A stretch of 64,000 bases of DNA from Arthonia radiata (Eukaryota > Ascomycota > Arthoniomycetes > Arthoniales > Arthoniaceae): contig PSQN01000016.1 of the NCBI GenBank assembly GCA_002989075.1, positions 1,593,346 through 1,657,345 on the forward strand, given 5' to 3'. The translations under genes were made by a program, and so were the position numbers. The notes beneath the pieces are model-generated. The model made no database searches, was not told the origin of the DNA, and saw only the letters and a list, made by a program, of their open reading frames with translations. Positions 1 to 9,875 of the stretch are shown in pieces; position 1 is the first letter of the stretch, and the number at the start of each line of letters is the position of its first letter.

Positions 1-134
1 ACGAACTGATGCCTGAGGATCCATTTGTTGGTCACGTCGTGATCGAACCTACATTCCCCTGCGAGTATGAGAGAGGGTTGTCTTCTGGAAGCTTCGTCAC
101 CGGCCAGTTCGCCAACCCTCACCCGCTCCTTACC

Positions 135-650
135 CTACCCAAGATAAACAGCCACCACCTCCTGGTCCTCCTTCACCACAACATTCAGCCGATCCGGCTT
201 GAAGTCTTCCGCGTCCGGCGAGCCCAATGGCCTCACATTCGTTCCCTCCGGCAACTCACTGCGCGCGAAGCTCTGTTCCTTCATCAGCAAAGCCCTCCAC
301 ATTCATGAACAACCCCAGCGACGTGCATTCTCATCCGTGACATCCCCCAACTTCTTCCCCATCAACTTCGCAACCCAACTGTTCTGATCATGGACGCCAT
401 GACAGCACGAGCAGGGCTTCTCACGCTCTTTCTGCGCCATCTTGAATCCTTCTGGTGACGCGCTCGGCGTTGGGGGTGGAAGGGTGTCGCCGGCTTGGGC
501 GGCGGTGCTGTCTCCAGCCTTAGGGGAGTATCGACGTCCGTCTATAGTTGCTAGAGCGTCGGCGGTGAGGGGATCGGGTTCTTTTTCAGAGGCCTTGTGG
601 CCGAAGAGTTTGGCTCTGAGGATGGCGAAGATTGGAAATATCCATGGCAT
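135..650 (-). CDS. Inhibitor I78-family-like protein (two exons, GC-AG intron proposed)
   Basis: The C-terminal exon (135-272) reads SFARSELPEG then DFKPDRLNV, the core of the peptidase-inhibitor I78 family (small, cysteine-poor serine-peptidase inhibitors). The upstream exon (327-650, ATG at 650) ends in WVAKLMGKKLGDVTDEN, the usual I78 N-terminal part, after a low-complexity P/S/A-rich leader. No in-phase GT donor joins them. A GC donor at 326 (GCACGT) with the CAG acceptor at 273 gives a 54-base intron in phase 0, at the same place as in the neighbouring I78 gene. The model is 153 aa, long for I78 (about 75-100 aa), so translation may start at the internal Met of MAQKEREK. The N-terminal stretch has a hydrophobic patch but no clear signal peptide. 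If the GC intron is not used, the gene is broken. Family call good, gene model moderate. Confidence 0.6.
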
Positions 651-1262
651 TGTGTTGAGGAGCTGGCGTTACTCGCCTTCCTCGGTGATGTAGTGTCGGA
701 AAGAAGGGCGCGAAGATGGAGTAGGCGGAAGAAGGGGAAGAGCGATAAAATGGAGATTTGGCAAGCGGTGTCTTGTTTTGGAAGTGAGAGGCGCGTTATG
801 CTGCGATGATGAAGTGCGCTGGCAACGCATGAAGCTACCTAGCATGCGACGTGCCCATCTGTGTTCGAGCGAGGGAAGTGGCGGTTGAGGATTAATCAAG
901 CAGTCTAGGAAGCTGTAGCCGTGTAAAGAATAATACTAATAGAGGCAGGGCAGGCAAGCGCGGCTGATCTTCCGGGATGGCCACTTCTGCCCACGAGGAA
1001 GTATGAATGAGATGAGAGTAAATTTGTATCCCTCTCGTCTATCAAGTGAGGCGGCGGCAGCTACCGCTGTGCCTCGTCGGCGTAGAGGTACATCCCTTCA
1101 TTCAGGCCAGGAAAAAAACGAGTTCAAGAGGAAAGCCAATCATATCGTCGTTGCTACCTCGATGCTATCTGTGCGGTCGCCCACTTCGGCTTGAGCATGT
1201 CGTCCTTGACCGCGTGGCGTCTAAATGATCGTGTCGCGTTGAGTGATCGCTACATTGACCAT
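651..1262. other. Intergenic, nothing recognised
   Basis: About 610 bases between the two I78-like genes. Short open frames exist on both strands, but none shows family motifs or codon pattern I can support. Part of it must be promoter of the first inhibitor gene, which is read leftward from 650. Confidence 0.5.
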
Positions 1263-1601
1263 CTATCCTTTCTTGATCTCGCGCACGGTGCCATCTTCGC
1301 CCAGATGAATGTTCGTCCTGCGGAAGTCAATACAGTCCCATCACATGAATAGTCAAGGCTTGACTGACCTATTTGGCTGCACATCCGTGGTCCCGAAACC
1401 ACCCGCCTCTATGATGCGAGTATCCTTCGGAAGGTCTTGTTTCGCGAAGGTCTGCCAACAATGAGTTTCAGTCTTTTCAGCAACAGCTTTGCGTACATAT
1501 CATACCGTTGCGTCTGAAGTGTCGCCGGGCTTCTTGCCAATCAATTGGGTCTGGAGGTCCTGAAGGTCGTTGGAGCCGTTCGGCGCGGACTGCTGTCCCA
1601 T
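1263..1601 (-). CDS. Inhibitor I78-family protein, three exons
   Basis: Exons 1506-1601, 1369-1451 and 1263-1317 give a 77-aa protein, the normal size for I78 inhibitors. It contains QLIGKKPGDTSDAT, FAKQDLPKDTRII, TTDVQPNRTNIHL and a final GEDGTVREIKKG, a close match to the family pattern of fungal I78 proteins. Introns are canonical: GTATGA..CAG (54 bases, phase 0) and GTCAGT..CAG (51 bases, phase 2). An upstream in-frame ATG at 1625 would add eight residues (MPLIDPVT). No signal peptide is visible, so the protein is probably cytosolic or vacuolar, where such proteins are expected to restrain subtilisin-like proteases; target inferred only. It lies 0.6 kb from the first I78-like gene, on the same strand, and looks like a tandem duplicate of it. 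Confidence 0.85.
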
Positions 1602-2671
1602 GGTGACTGGATCGATGAGAGGCATGTTGTCCGTTTGTGAGTATTTCTTGTCTCTGATATCGAATTCAAGTGCGTAAATGAAGCAAGAAGAAATGTTGGC
1701 GAAGCAGGCAGTTGCATTTGAACACATGCAATGACGTTGGTGTCACGAGCATTCGACAAGAAGGGTTTAGCGTAACTTTCCCGGGCAAGCTTCCCCTGAG
1801 CCTCCAGCGATCCTTCCTTGCCTCCCTGCAACGCATCTTTTTGCTCGACGTCTTTACTTTGCTGATGATCTGTCCGAAGTATCCGCATGCCACAGAACTC
1901 TTTTGTGCTCAGTAGCGGTTATTGCGGGTCTTATCACTGAGCCGCTTGTCTACAGCTCAAGCCCGTGTTTAAGCGACGCGGGACTCAACACCATTTTGGT
2001 TAATGCTGCTGGCTAACAAATTCTGGGCTCTGTGCAGACCCCTTTCAGAGTATCGCCGCCGACGACATCGCGGTTGATACCGCTGTTCCGTACGTTTGCA
2101 GCTTGCAGAGAGGCGCAAACGCGGTGCTGCTGTTCCGCTTTACTTTTAACGGGGACGAGCTCTGTTTTACACGTTAAGACATAACAGGGACAAACACGTA
2201 ACACGGCAGAAAAGGTTTCTTCGCAGTCACGATCTCATAACGATGTTATCAGGGTGAAACGTACGCCGGTTGCTGCGCTTTCTGCACGACAGCCATGTTA
2301 TCGTCTGTTGTAGTATTTCGTCGAAGCTTCTGTAATGATTTTCCCTTCTCAAGGCAGACAGCTGTCTGGTGTCATCCTGGTACTTGCTAGATGGCGGTAT
2401 TTCAAGCTTTTTCGCGATATTGGTGCGGGTCAGTATATGTATTTTGACAGTGGTCGCATGGAACGCTTAATGCGAAGCGCAGGTCTAATAGGACGCCACA
2501 GACGCAGCACTGCATCTTACTTCATTCTCATATGGTTGACACTAAACACAACAACAAAGAACTCACTGGACGGTCATCACTCATCGTATAACAGCAAGCC
2601 GTAGGTCTAGTCTCGTCTGTTAACAAGTACGTGTAAAATAAGTTCTGACTCGAGGCGCCATGCTACTGTCA
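1602..2671. other. Intergenic, about 1.1 kb
   Basis: Separates the inhibitor gene (leftward) from the first secreted-protein gene (rightward), so it holds both promoters. Several 60-115 codon open frames occur, but they start at non-ATG codons or lack any recognisable motif. Nothing else seen. Confidence 0.5.
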
Positions 2672-2678
2672 TATAAAA
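2672..2678 (+). promoter_or_regulatory. TATA box of secreted protein gene 1
   Basis: TATAAAA lies 125 bases before the ATG at 2797, a normal distance for a fungal gene with a sharp, inducible start site. The other two members of this gene trio also carry TATA-like boxes. Confidence 0.5.
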
Positions 2679-2796
2679 CCACGAGATCGTTCGTCTTCCT
2701 CGCTCTTGACCAGCATACACAATTATCAACCGAACAATCGCAGACCCCCACTCTTTCACCTTTCCCCAACCTCATCTGCAACGCTCTGTCATAACG

Positions 2797-3373
2797 ATGT
2801 TGACCAATAAGAGTACACTCTTTGCAGCCTTGGCCATGCTGAGCTCGCTCCAAACCGCCTCTGCAAACGACTACAGGGTCGACTTCTACGTCGGCAACGC
2901 ACCAGGCGGGGGCTGCAGCGGACAACCCGCTCCTTTCACATTCAATATTGATGATCCGAGGAAGACACCGGCGTTTCTACCGCCTAGCAAAGACTCCACG
3001 ATTGTTGGCTTCAAGTAAGCTCACACCTCACCGTGGAGATTGAGCGCATACGACGCGAAACTGACACCTTTCAGACTTAACGGCTGCACAGCCCCGGACT
3101 GTAACAACTCTCCCGAATGCAATCTCATGATGTTCACGGACCGCGACTGCGAATATCAACATGTGCACTCCATGAACTCGTGGAGAGATAGTTAGTGAAT
3201 TTGAATCAGTGAGCTTATTCTTGGACTGACGAAGAGCAGCTGCGAAGGATTTTTGCATCACCGAAGATGTCGCGACCTTAGGCTGTGCGAAGTTGATATG
3301 CCAGGGGCCTGCAGCGACTGCTACTAATCCCAGCGGCGAATCACGCAGCCATGGGCCTACACAGACTCCTTGA
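2797..3373 (+). CDS. Small secreted cysteine-rich protein, member 1 of a tandem trio
   Basis: Exons 2797-3014, 3075-3190 and 3240-3373 give 155 aa. Residues 1-23 form a clean signal peptide ending near SANDYRV. The mature part has about eleven cysteines, suggesting a disulfide-stabilised extracellular protein. Exon 2 carries C-x4-C-x5-C spacing then MFTDRDC; exon 3 carries FCITEDV and GCAKLIC. The two introns (GTAAGC..CAG phase 2; GTTAGT..CAG phase 1) sit at the same places and phases as in the genes at 4040 and 6174, with matching motifs, so the three are paralogues. I recognise no named family; the form is that of fungal effector-like or antimicrobial secreted proteins, which is inference only. 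The C-terminal tail is T/P/S-rich. Confidence 0.8.
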
Positions 3374-3951
3374 AATCGCGCCGCTGGCTTCTTCCATGGG
3401 TTGAGTCTTTGCGTTGATACGTTGCGGGCCTTTTATATGTCTGTGGATGAAGTCGAGCTGTGCAGTCCATCATGTATCATTGAAGGGTAGGAGCATTTGT
3501 ACTAGTTGTCGGTACATCGGTATGCGCGGGGTCCAAGTTTTATTACTCTCACTTCGTATATAGCTGTGAAGTCTGAAGCTGGAAAGATCGCGCAATCTTT
3601 GAATTTACTTATTCGATGGTACTGGTACACAGTACTTTTTGAGGTGTAAACCGCAGTTTCCCGTTCCCATGCTCCTCATGAACAGGCGAAAGCGAATTCC
3701 TTCGGCACGCTTGTCTACCGTGGTGGTCTTTGCGCTCGCTTGAGGTGAGAGCTCACCCACACGGTTATAACAGCGGCAAAAACATGTCCAAGCCGGGTTG
3801 AGGTTTGCTGATCACAACGACTCTGTATCACGTTTCAGCCGGCCAGCAATGTGCCAAAATCTTGTTATAACATTTCTCAGAATACATGGCACATCTTAAG
3901 CCGCATGCAAATCGAGACCGAGCAACACTGCCAAGTGTGATATCAGATCAG
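3374..3951. other. Intergenic between secreted protein genes 1 and 2
   Basis: Roughly 580 bases with no credible gene. It should hold the 3' end of gene 1 and the upstream control region of gene 2. No repeat or degenerate fourth copy of the trio was seen. Confidence 0.5.
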
Positions 3952-3957
3952 TATATA
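3952..3957 (+). promoter_or_regulatory. TATA-like box of secreted protein gene 2
   Basis: TATATA, 88 bases before the ATG at 4040. Position and context parallel the boxes in front of the other two members of the trio. Confidence 0.45.
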
Positions 3958-4039
3958 GTTCTGCTTGTCGCTTCCCACAAGCAGCAGAACATCGCGTTCT
4001 CTTTCTGCTCAAGCGCCATCCTTGACGCCTTTTCCGATC

Positions 4040-4690
4040 ATGCCTGTGCTCAAACAAGCCTTAAGCGCCATCGCCATGGTCGCTTTTCTTCAAGCAACTT
4101 CTGGCACTGCGTTCGTCTCGTTTCACCCCCCTTCTGATGACTTGCCCGCACACGTGGCCGGCCCAGCGCCCGAAGACCCCGCTCTTTCCGAAAACTTCGC
4201 ATACTACTTCAGCACCTCGTCATGCAAGGACACCGACATCCTCAACGTCCAAAGGCTTGACCCCAACGAGATCAACACCGCGACAACCGACCATGACATC
4301 AAAGCCGTCTGGTGCGTTGCTCACCCTTGGGCCTCGATGGCATACAGCTCGTGCTAATATGTAACAGGTTGACCGAGTGCACGAATCCCGGCTGCCGTAC
4401 TCCCAAGGGCTGCACGCTCGCCTTATGGGAAAATCCCACCTGCGCCGGCGATTCGATCAGGAGCATGGGGTGGGAGGACTGTAAGTTGAGCAAGGATCCA
4501 ACGCTACGCGTCGAGGGGATTCGACTAACACATATCAGATATACACACGCCTTGCATTCAGACCAATGCTGCGCAGACGCTACGGTGTGCAAAGCTGATT
4601 GACTGTCCGCCGCAGGCGGCTTCTGCGGACGAGATTGCTAGCATCCTCAGCGCGGCGCCGACTTTGTCGCCGACATTTTCCAGAGTCTAG
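4040..4690 (+). CDS. Small secreted cysteine-rich protein, member 2 of a tandem trio
   Basis: Exons 4040-4311, 4368-4480 and 4539-4690 give 178 aa. The N-terminus (MPVLKQALSAIAMVAFL) is a signal peptide with cleavage near SGTAF. Exon 2 is 113 bases, the same length as in member 3, and encodes LTECTNPGC and ALWENPTC, then SMGWED. Exon 3 encodes HTPCIQ and RCAKLIDC, aligning with CAKLIC of member 1 and CANLIGC of member 3. Introns are GTGCGT..CAG (phase 2) and GTAAGT..CAG (phase 1). The region between signal peptide and exon 2 is longer than in the siblings and proline-rich; the tail after CAKLIDC is also longer. Function unknown; extracellular location inferred from the signal peptide and cysteine content. 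Confidence 0.78.
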
Positions 4691-6089
4691 ATCCAAGTTT
4701 TAAGAGCGGAGGAACAGATGAACGCGGTACTGCGCTTGTTGACCAGAGGCTGAGGCTTTAGCCAAGGCAGGGGTTGTTTTTTGCTTGAGCCGTTTGCGGT
4801 ACTTGGAATCGATACGCGTTATTTTTTCTCAAAATGCGTGCACTTCAAAGATGTGCCCTACTCAGCTGCACTGTAACCGCAGGATTGGTGAAGTGTCGCT
4901 GTGGTTTGAAGACTGTCATGATGCCAAGCTCTTCGGGTGAGGTCAGCTTACCCGCTGTCACGGATCTGCGGATGCTGCGGCTGTTTCGACTTTCAAGTCA
5001 GAAACCAACAGTGGCAGGTGCCTATAACTCTGTCTATGACGTTCCGGCGTGCGCTCGAACCATGACTCTGAGTAAAAACGGGTTGAGTTGGAAATATAAA
5101 GCCTCCTTACTCTGGTTAATGAGTTTGAAGCATCTGACTGTTGGCATAAATCCAAGTAGGCTTTCGATCATGCCCAGTACGGCCTGTTCCGGCGGAAACA
5201 ATCTGAAGTGATGGCTTTGCGCCAAAATGATAGACTGCGCCAAGTCTTCATCGCCGTCGATTCCGAGTGGTTTAGTAGGGCTAATAGTAATGAAGATGTG
5301 GATCTTTGGTATTGATCTTCTTCTATCCATGAGCAGATGCGCTCGAATCCGGCGTGAAGCCGATTCCTTGCGCGCCGGATTGGTATTGCGTAGCGTAACG
5401 AGCCGTTGAGCGCTTCTGTTTTCATTTGAGATTGTTTCGATTTCGCTGGCACTGGCTGCGAGCATGTGGATAACTGCAACGTATTGTTTGTTTTGTGGAG
5501 CTGTTCGTACGGCGAAGGCTGTCGCCACCGAGAGCCTAGACCATGGCTAATGGTGGCGTATTTCGAATGTCCGGGTCTGGCAATGAAGAGCAAACGCTAG
5601 CGTCACTCGTGTCGAGATGGAAGTTCCTTGGTATGGACATGTGGATGCTACTCACCAAGCACGAAAGAAAGCCCTACGCGAGGCCTCACTAAAGGTCCTG
5701 TATAAGTTGCGTTAGGTAAACGCGCCTCGTATTCCCTGCCGACGAGGCGTAAGCTCAAACAGTGGACCAACTAGGGGCTGCCGTGTGTACGGTTACTTTT
5801 TGGCAAACTGGTCAAGTTTGAGATGGCCATACCTGCGTGCGGTATTGCACTGAGCCAAGCGTTGTAACTCAGACATCGGGTGCTGCGAGCAAGATTTTGA
5901 AAACATATGGCTAGCCAATGAATTCTCTCTCGCAATCCGTACGATGAAACCTCGCAAGGCGAAGTCTACGAACAAGCCGTGTCAAAACACGGACCCAACG
6001 TCAGTAAAGTCCAGACCTTGCAGTTCATGGGGCGGAGAACGCCTGGGTTAAAATAACAGTGCGCTACATGATCATCGCGTTCTGGCTGT
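4691..6089. other. Long intergenic region, possible minus-strand coding remnant
   Basis: About 1.4 kb without a supportable gene. A minus-strand frame at 5034-5528 has protein-like composition in its last 90 codons (HIFITISPTKPLGIDGD, FQLNPFLLRVMVRAHA), reminiscent of the distal part of fungal F-box-type proteins, but it lacks a convincing start or domain. It may be a decayed gene. The rest shows nothing. Confidence 0.3.
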
Positions 6090-6096
6090 TATATAA
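6090..6096 (+). promoter_or_regulatory. TATA box of secreted protein gene 3
   Basis: TATATAA, 84 bases before the ATG at 6174, nearly the same spacing as for member 2. Confidence 0.5.
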
Positions 6097-6173
6097 TGCG
6101 AAGCGTACCACCGTGAACTTCGTACTGGTTCAATCCATATTGACTGCCAATAGCCTACCGCGCCATCTGCACG

Positions 6174-6678
6174 ATGCACACCCTGAACACCCTTGTCGCT
6201 AGCGCGCTGGTTCTCTTGACTGCTGTGCCGACATGTTTCGCGGACAACTATCAACTTGCTTACTCGGATAACGCGCAATGCAGTGGCGAATCATTGGCTG
6301 GCGATCTGCAGCCGAGCGCTCCGGACTGGTATCACCAGCTACCATGGGACATACAAGGCATCGGGTGCGTACCTTGAGTATATGACGAGTCTCCGGGAAT
6401 GCTGGAGCTGACGATGGATGCGTTAGAGCTTATGAATGCGATGGCGATGGCTGCAATCATTCGCCTGACTGCGTGGTTGGCTTTTGGACGGACCCTGATT
6501 GCAAGGGTGACTCGGTGACGACAGTGAGGTGGGATGATGGTAAGGTCGCCTATACAATGGCTTGTGGATCTTTATTGACTGACTGTAAATAGTTGTTGGA
6601 ACAGGCTGCCACTCGATGGCAGAGTTTCCGATGGACCTGCTATGCGCAAACTTGATCGGGTGTCAAGCCCTACCATAA
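6174..6678 (+). CDS. Small secreted cysteine-rich protein, member 3 of a tandem trio
   Basis: Exons 6174-6364, 6427-6539 and 6593-6678 give 129 aa, the shortest member. MHTLNTLVASALVLLTAV is a signal peptide, cleaved near CFADN; the mature start ADNYQLAYSDNAQC resembles ANDYRVDFYVG of member 1. Exon 2 (113 bases) encodes AYECDGDGCNHSPDC then FWTDPDC and VRWDD; exon 3 encodes GCHSMAEF and LCANLIGC and stops soon after. Introns are GTGCGT..TTAG (phase 2) and GTAAGG..ATAG (phase 1), identical in phase to the siblings. Member 3 lacks the T/P/S-rich C-terminal tail. The cysteine framework in exons 2-3 is the conserved core of the trio. Function unknown. Confidence 0.78.
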
Positions 6679-6901
6679 GATGGCGCGCAGGACAACCAGT
6701 GGGGTCGGTTAGGAGAAGCCTTTGTGCAGGTGCTTGTTTTACTGGATATCATTCTTTCGGGAGTCCTTTCATCTGATCTTGAATTTGTTGGTCCTCAACA
6801 ATAATTCTTGGCATGCTCATCTCTGAGGCAGCACGTTATCCTCTCCTTTCATGATCTATCTCTCATACCAAGACGAAGAATTGGCAGGCAACTGAAGCAC
6901 A

Positions 6902-7303
6902 ATGACTCTTCTTTTCGATCTTCCTGTTGAGATTTGCGAGAAGATATTCATGCATGCGCTTCCGCTGGAAGATTTGTCCGTGCACCGGAGACAGGTTCAG
7001 ATCAAATGGCACATCAGTACGCCTGTGGGCAGTGTTGTGAGATTGAAGGTCCCCTGAACAGTGAGGAGATGGTAATTAATATCGGCATAGGCAAGGTTAT
7101 CGCGCGCACCACCTAGGCTTGGCAACGCAGCCAGAAAACTTGCGCTCGCCAGCAGGCAAGCCGCTCGCATTGTGCTGCGCATACTAGCAGAGATTGCGAG
7201 ACAGTCGCCGCAAATCATGGAGGAGCTGAAGAGTCCTTTGAGCGAGGTATGCCTCATGCTGCTCCAGAACGTTGACATACTGACGCGCAGTAGACTGATG
7301 TAA
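6902..7303 (+). pseudogene. F-box-like gene fragment, probably decayed
   Basis: An ATG at 6902 opens a 51-codon frame beginning MTLLFDLPVEICEKIFMHAL, the typical opening helix of an F-box-like domain, but it stops at 7057. A second protein-like stretch in another frame follows (about 7110-7303: LALASRQAARIVLRIL, then SPLSEVCLMLLQNVD, stop at 7301). No pair of splice sites that I can see joins the two into a normal F-box protein. I read this as a truncated or decayed gene; a poorly spliced small gene is the alternative. Confidence 0.3.
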
Positions 7304-7937
7304 AGTTGATTCTGAGCTGTACGAGCTGCACGCGAAACGAGTTCCCATTTGCTGGCTATAGCGCAATGCGGAAATGGTGGCTGGATGCTGTCTGGCAACC
7401 CAGGTTTTTCCTGCTCCAGTAAGCCGATGTGATACGCCCAAACGACGTTGAGAAAGTGGCAATTGAGCGTGCTGATGAGGCTGACGGGACTATAGTAGGA
7501 ATTGCTCCCCACTACCGCCACGAGCGCTAGTGAGAAAGAATTATCTGGATGGGTATCGAGACATTCAAGAAATGAGGTGGTTGATGCAGATACTCGATGT
7601 GGTTCTGGCTAGCGCCCCACTGGCCCGACATTTTCGGCAGCTGAGGAAGAGGGCTCGGTTCGCAGGCTTCCCCAAGTTCATGTTCGGGTCTTAAACTGTA
7701 ATGATCGCCCGTGGACATACTAAGGGGCTAAGTGATAGCGAGTCCTGACGGGAGCAAGGCTTGTTGGCGGTCAACCTTCATGGGGACTATCCAAGCGTGC
7801 GTGTAGCTGGCCTTAGCCCATGGCGTCTCGGCTGAATGAAACTGGTATTAAAGGTCTTCTGCAGCTCCCTTTTTCATTCACGCCGTGAATGCACATCCTT
7901 ATGCTTCAACATTTGTCATCGACTCAAGTATTGGAAT
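7304..7937. other. Intergenic, nothing recognised
   Basis: About 630 bases. The minus-strand frames here are antisense to the F-box-like remnant or too short to support. It ends where the disordered-protein gene terminates. Confidence 0.45.
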
Positions 7938-9839
7938 TTAAAATTCGACATAGCTCTTGTTCCGATGACCAAACATCCCGTCAATCCCGGGCCTCTTCGA
8001 AACGGTCTCCTCATGGTTGTTGCTGTTAGTATGGATGCCGCTTTCGCTCCGTTCGTCAGAAGACCTATAATCTGACCATTCGTCTGAGTCATCGAGATTG
8101 TGGGGCGTCCAATTTCCGGTGCTGCCAGAGTCGAATTTTACATGTCTGATAGCGTGGTCGCGTCTTGAAAGCTTAGCTTTGGGAATCGATAGCGACGCAG
8201 AAGCGTTGCGCCTCTGCTGATCTGGCGCTACACGATGCTCGGCACGCAAAGTATGCTTCGATCCGTGCTGCCCTTCATATTGCTGTACTGGATCCACATC
8301 ACGCACCTTCGTATATCTAGGTAGGTGCTCATTAGCTTCTGGCATTGTAAGGCTAGGCGTATGAATGTGCGGGAACGGGTCTTTCCGTGGGCTGCTATTA
8401 GCACAGTACTGCCAATTCTTTTGCGGTGACAACGGTCCTGGTGAGTCGAGTGGGCTGAAATGGCGCCGCTCAGTATTCACAGGAGGAGAGACACGCTTCG
8501 ATTCGCTGTCGTGGTGGTGTTGAGGCGCTTCAAACGGAGACCAGGCTTGCGTGGAATGGTGCTTGGAAGTCTGACCATTTCCATTATGGTCGCAATGATG
8601 TCCATTGTTATGAGTAGGTGGGCTCTCACCATGCTCCGCTGGTGTCTTCAGAGTTGGGGAATTAGCACGCTCAAGCTTATCATATGCAGGTGGACTGTGT
8701 TTTGGCAAACTCGAAGAGACTGCAGCTGAGGAGACTTGGCCAATCTGGGGTGTCGGTTGTTGCGGTACTTGTAAGTTGGACTGATGCCGTATCTGCTGCG
8801 GCTTCTGTGCTTGCGCAGAAGCTTGCTGAACGGACGGCTGTGCCGTAGTGTATTGAACAGTCTGCGGTCGTGCTTGAAATGAATTGCCTGGTAGGGGAGC
8901 TGCCACTGCTGCACCCTTGGCGGCGTCCAAAGCAACTCTTCCAATACCGACTGGTTGCGCGACTGTGCTTCCAGAGCTCACATAATGGCGCTGTGCAGAT
9001 TGCTGAGAACCGGATCCCAGGTAAGTAGGTCTTTGATACCCAGGCTCGTGGCCCGTAGAACCGTTGCCGATATGTCCTTGGTAGGCAGAATGCATCGGAC
9101 GAGCTGAAGGCGCATGTTGACCATGATTGTAGGCTTGATGCGTCCTTCCAGTCCATACCTGCATGCCTTTGGGTGTATGTTGCCGCGCCAATGCTGGAAA
9201 CGTGTCTGGATAAGCGAACAATCGGTCTATCTTCAATATAGCGACCCATCCCTTGTTGCGGTCCTCTCCCTCCATATCATCAATGACCTTTTTATTCATC
9301 TTGATATGAGGAAATCGTTCAGCCCTCTGCTTCTTCCTGAAGACTGCGCGCTCCTGCTGTCTTTCGGCACGTACCCTGTCAGCCTGTACGATCCTCAGTT
9401 GATCAGGGGTCAGTTGCTCGTCCTTGCCAGCCTGTTCTTCCTCCTGCCTAAGCTCTGCCCATACGCGCTTGATGAGTTCTGGCAGCTCTTTGATGGTCGG
9501 AGCTTCAGGCGGTTTCTCATCGTTTTGGTGTCTGCAAAACTCGTAATACGCTTGTTGCTCTTCTTTCACCCGGCTGGTCATCTTGCCTTGGGACCACTCA
9601 TTAGCTTCGCCCAGCATTGAGCCTAGCCACGACCCCCAGCCAGAGCCGTGCGCCTGTGAAGCGGGCGCGTGTTGGCCCACTTGCGGCCGAGGAGTCTTTC
9701 CAGGAGGCCGCGATGTATTGATATGCGCAGTGGGTGCTGCAGCACCGAATTTGCGCGCTGGACGCGTGGCAGGACGCTGAGTGCGCTGCTTGTTTTGCTG
9801 CGCTGGTCGCATTTTGGCTTGACCCATGCGTGCCGGCAT
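7938..9839 (-). CDS. Hypothetical disordered Q/H/S-rich protein, 5' end uncertain
   Basis: A 1.9-kb open frame on the minus strand; the first ATG in frame is at 9839 (MPARMGQAK), and about twelve more sense codons precede it (LALNEAYAYFN). Those residues look coded, so an upstream exon probably exists. The first third (about residues 70-240) is charged and probably helical, with KEEQQAYYEFCRHQN and long E/R-rich runs. The remainder is low complexity, rich in Q, H, S, P and G, and predicted disordered. There is no signal peptide or membrane segment. The LALNEAYAYF stretch resembles the last helix of a J domain, but no HPD motif could be found upstream, so I do not call it DnaJ. Function unknown. 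Confidence 0.6.
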   Translation of the reverse strand: MPARMGQAKMRPAQQNKQRTQRPATRPARKFGAAAPTAHINTSRPPGKTPRPQVGQHAPASQAHGSGWGSWLGSMLGEANEWSQGKMTSRVKEEQQAYYEFCRHQNDEKPPEAPTIKELPELIKRVWAELRQEEEQAGKDEQLTPDQLRIVQADRVRAERQQERAVFRKKQRAERFPHIKMNKKVIDDMEGEDRNKGWVAILKIDRLFAYPDTFPALARQHTPKGMQVWTGRTHQAYNHGQHAPSARPMHSAYQGHIGNGSTGHEPGYQRPTYLGSGSQQSAQRHYVSSGSTVAQPVGIGRVALDAAKGAAVAAPLPGNSFQARPQTVQYTTAQPSVQQASAQAQKPQQIRHQSNLQVPQQPTPQIGQVSSAAVSSSLPKHSPPAYDKLERANSPTLKTPAEHGESPPTHNNGHHCDHNGNGQTSKHHSTQAWSPFEAPQHHHDSESKRVSPPVNTERRHFSPLDSPGPLSPQKNWQYCANSSPRKDPFPHIHTPSLTMPEANEHLPRYTKVRDVDPVQQYEGQHGSKHTLRAEHRVAPDQQRRNASASLSIPKAKLSRRDHAIRHVKFDSGSTGNWTPHNLDDSDEWSDYRSSDERSESGIHTNSNNHEETVSKRPGIDGMFGHRNKSYVEF

Positions 9840-9875
9840 GTTGAAGTATGCGTAGGCTTCGTTGAGAGCCAGCAA

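Noticed and set aside
2335-2604. 89-codon plus-strand frame before the first secreted-protein gene
   Set aside because: No recognisable sequence and lies in promoter-like DNA; no splice or start context to support it.
7938-9875. Naming the disordered protein a DnaJ
   Set aside because: Only the last-helix-like residues resemble a J domain; the obligatory HPD motif was not found upstream in any joinable frame.
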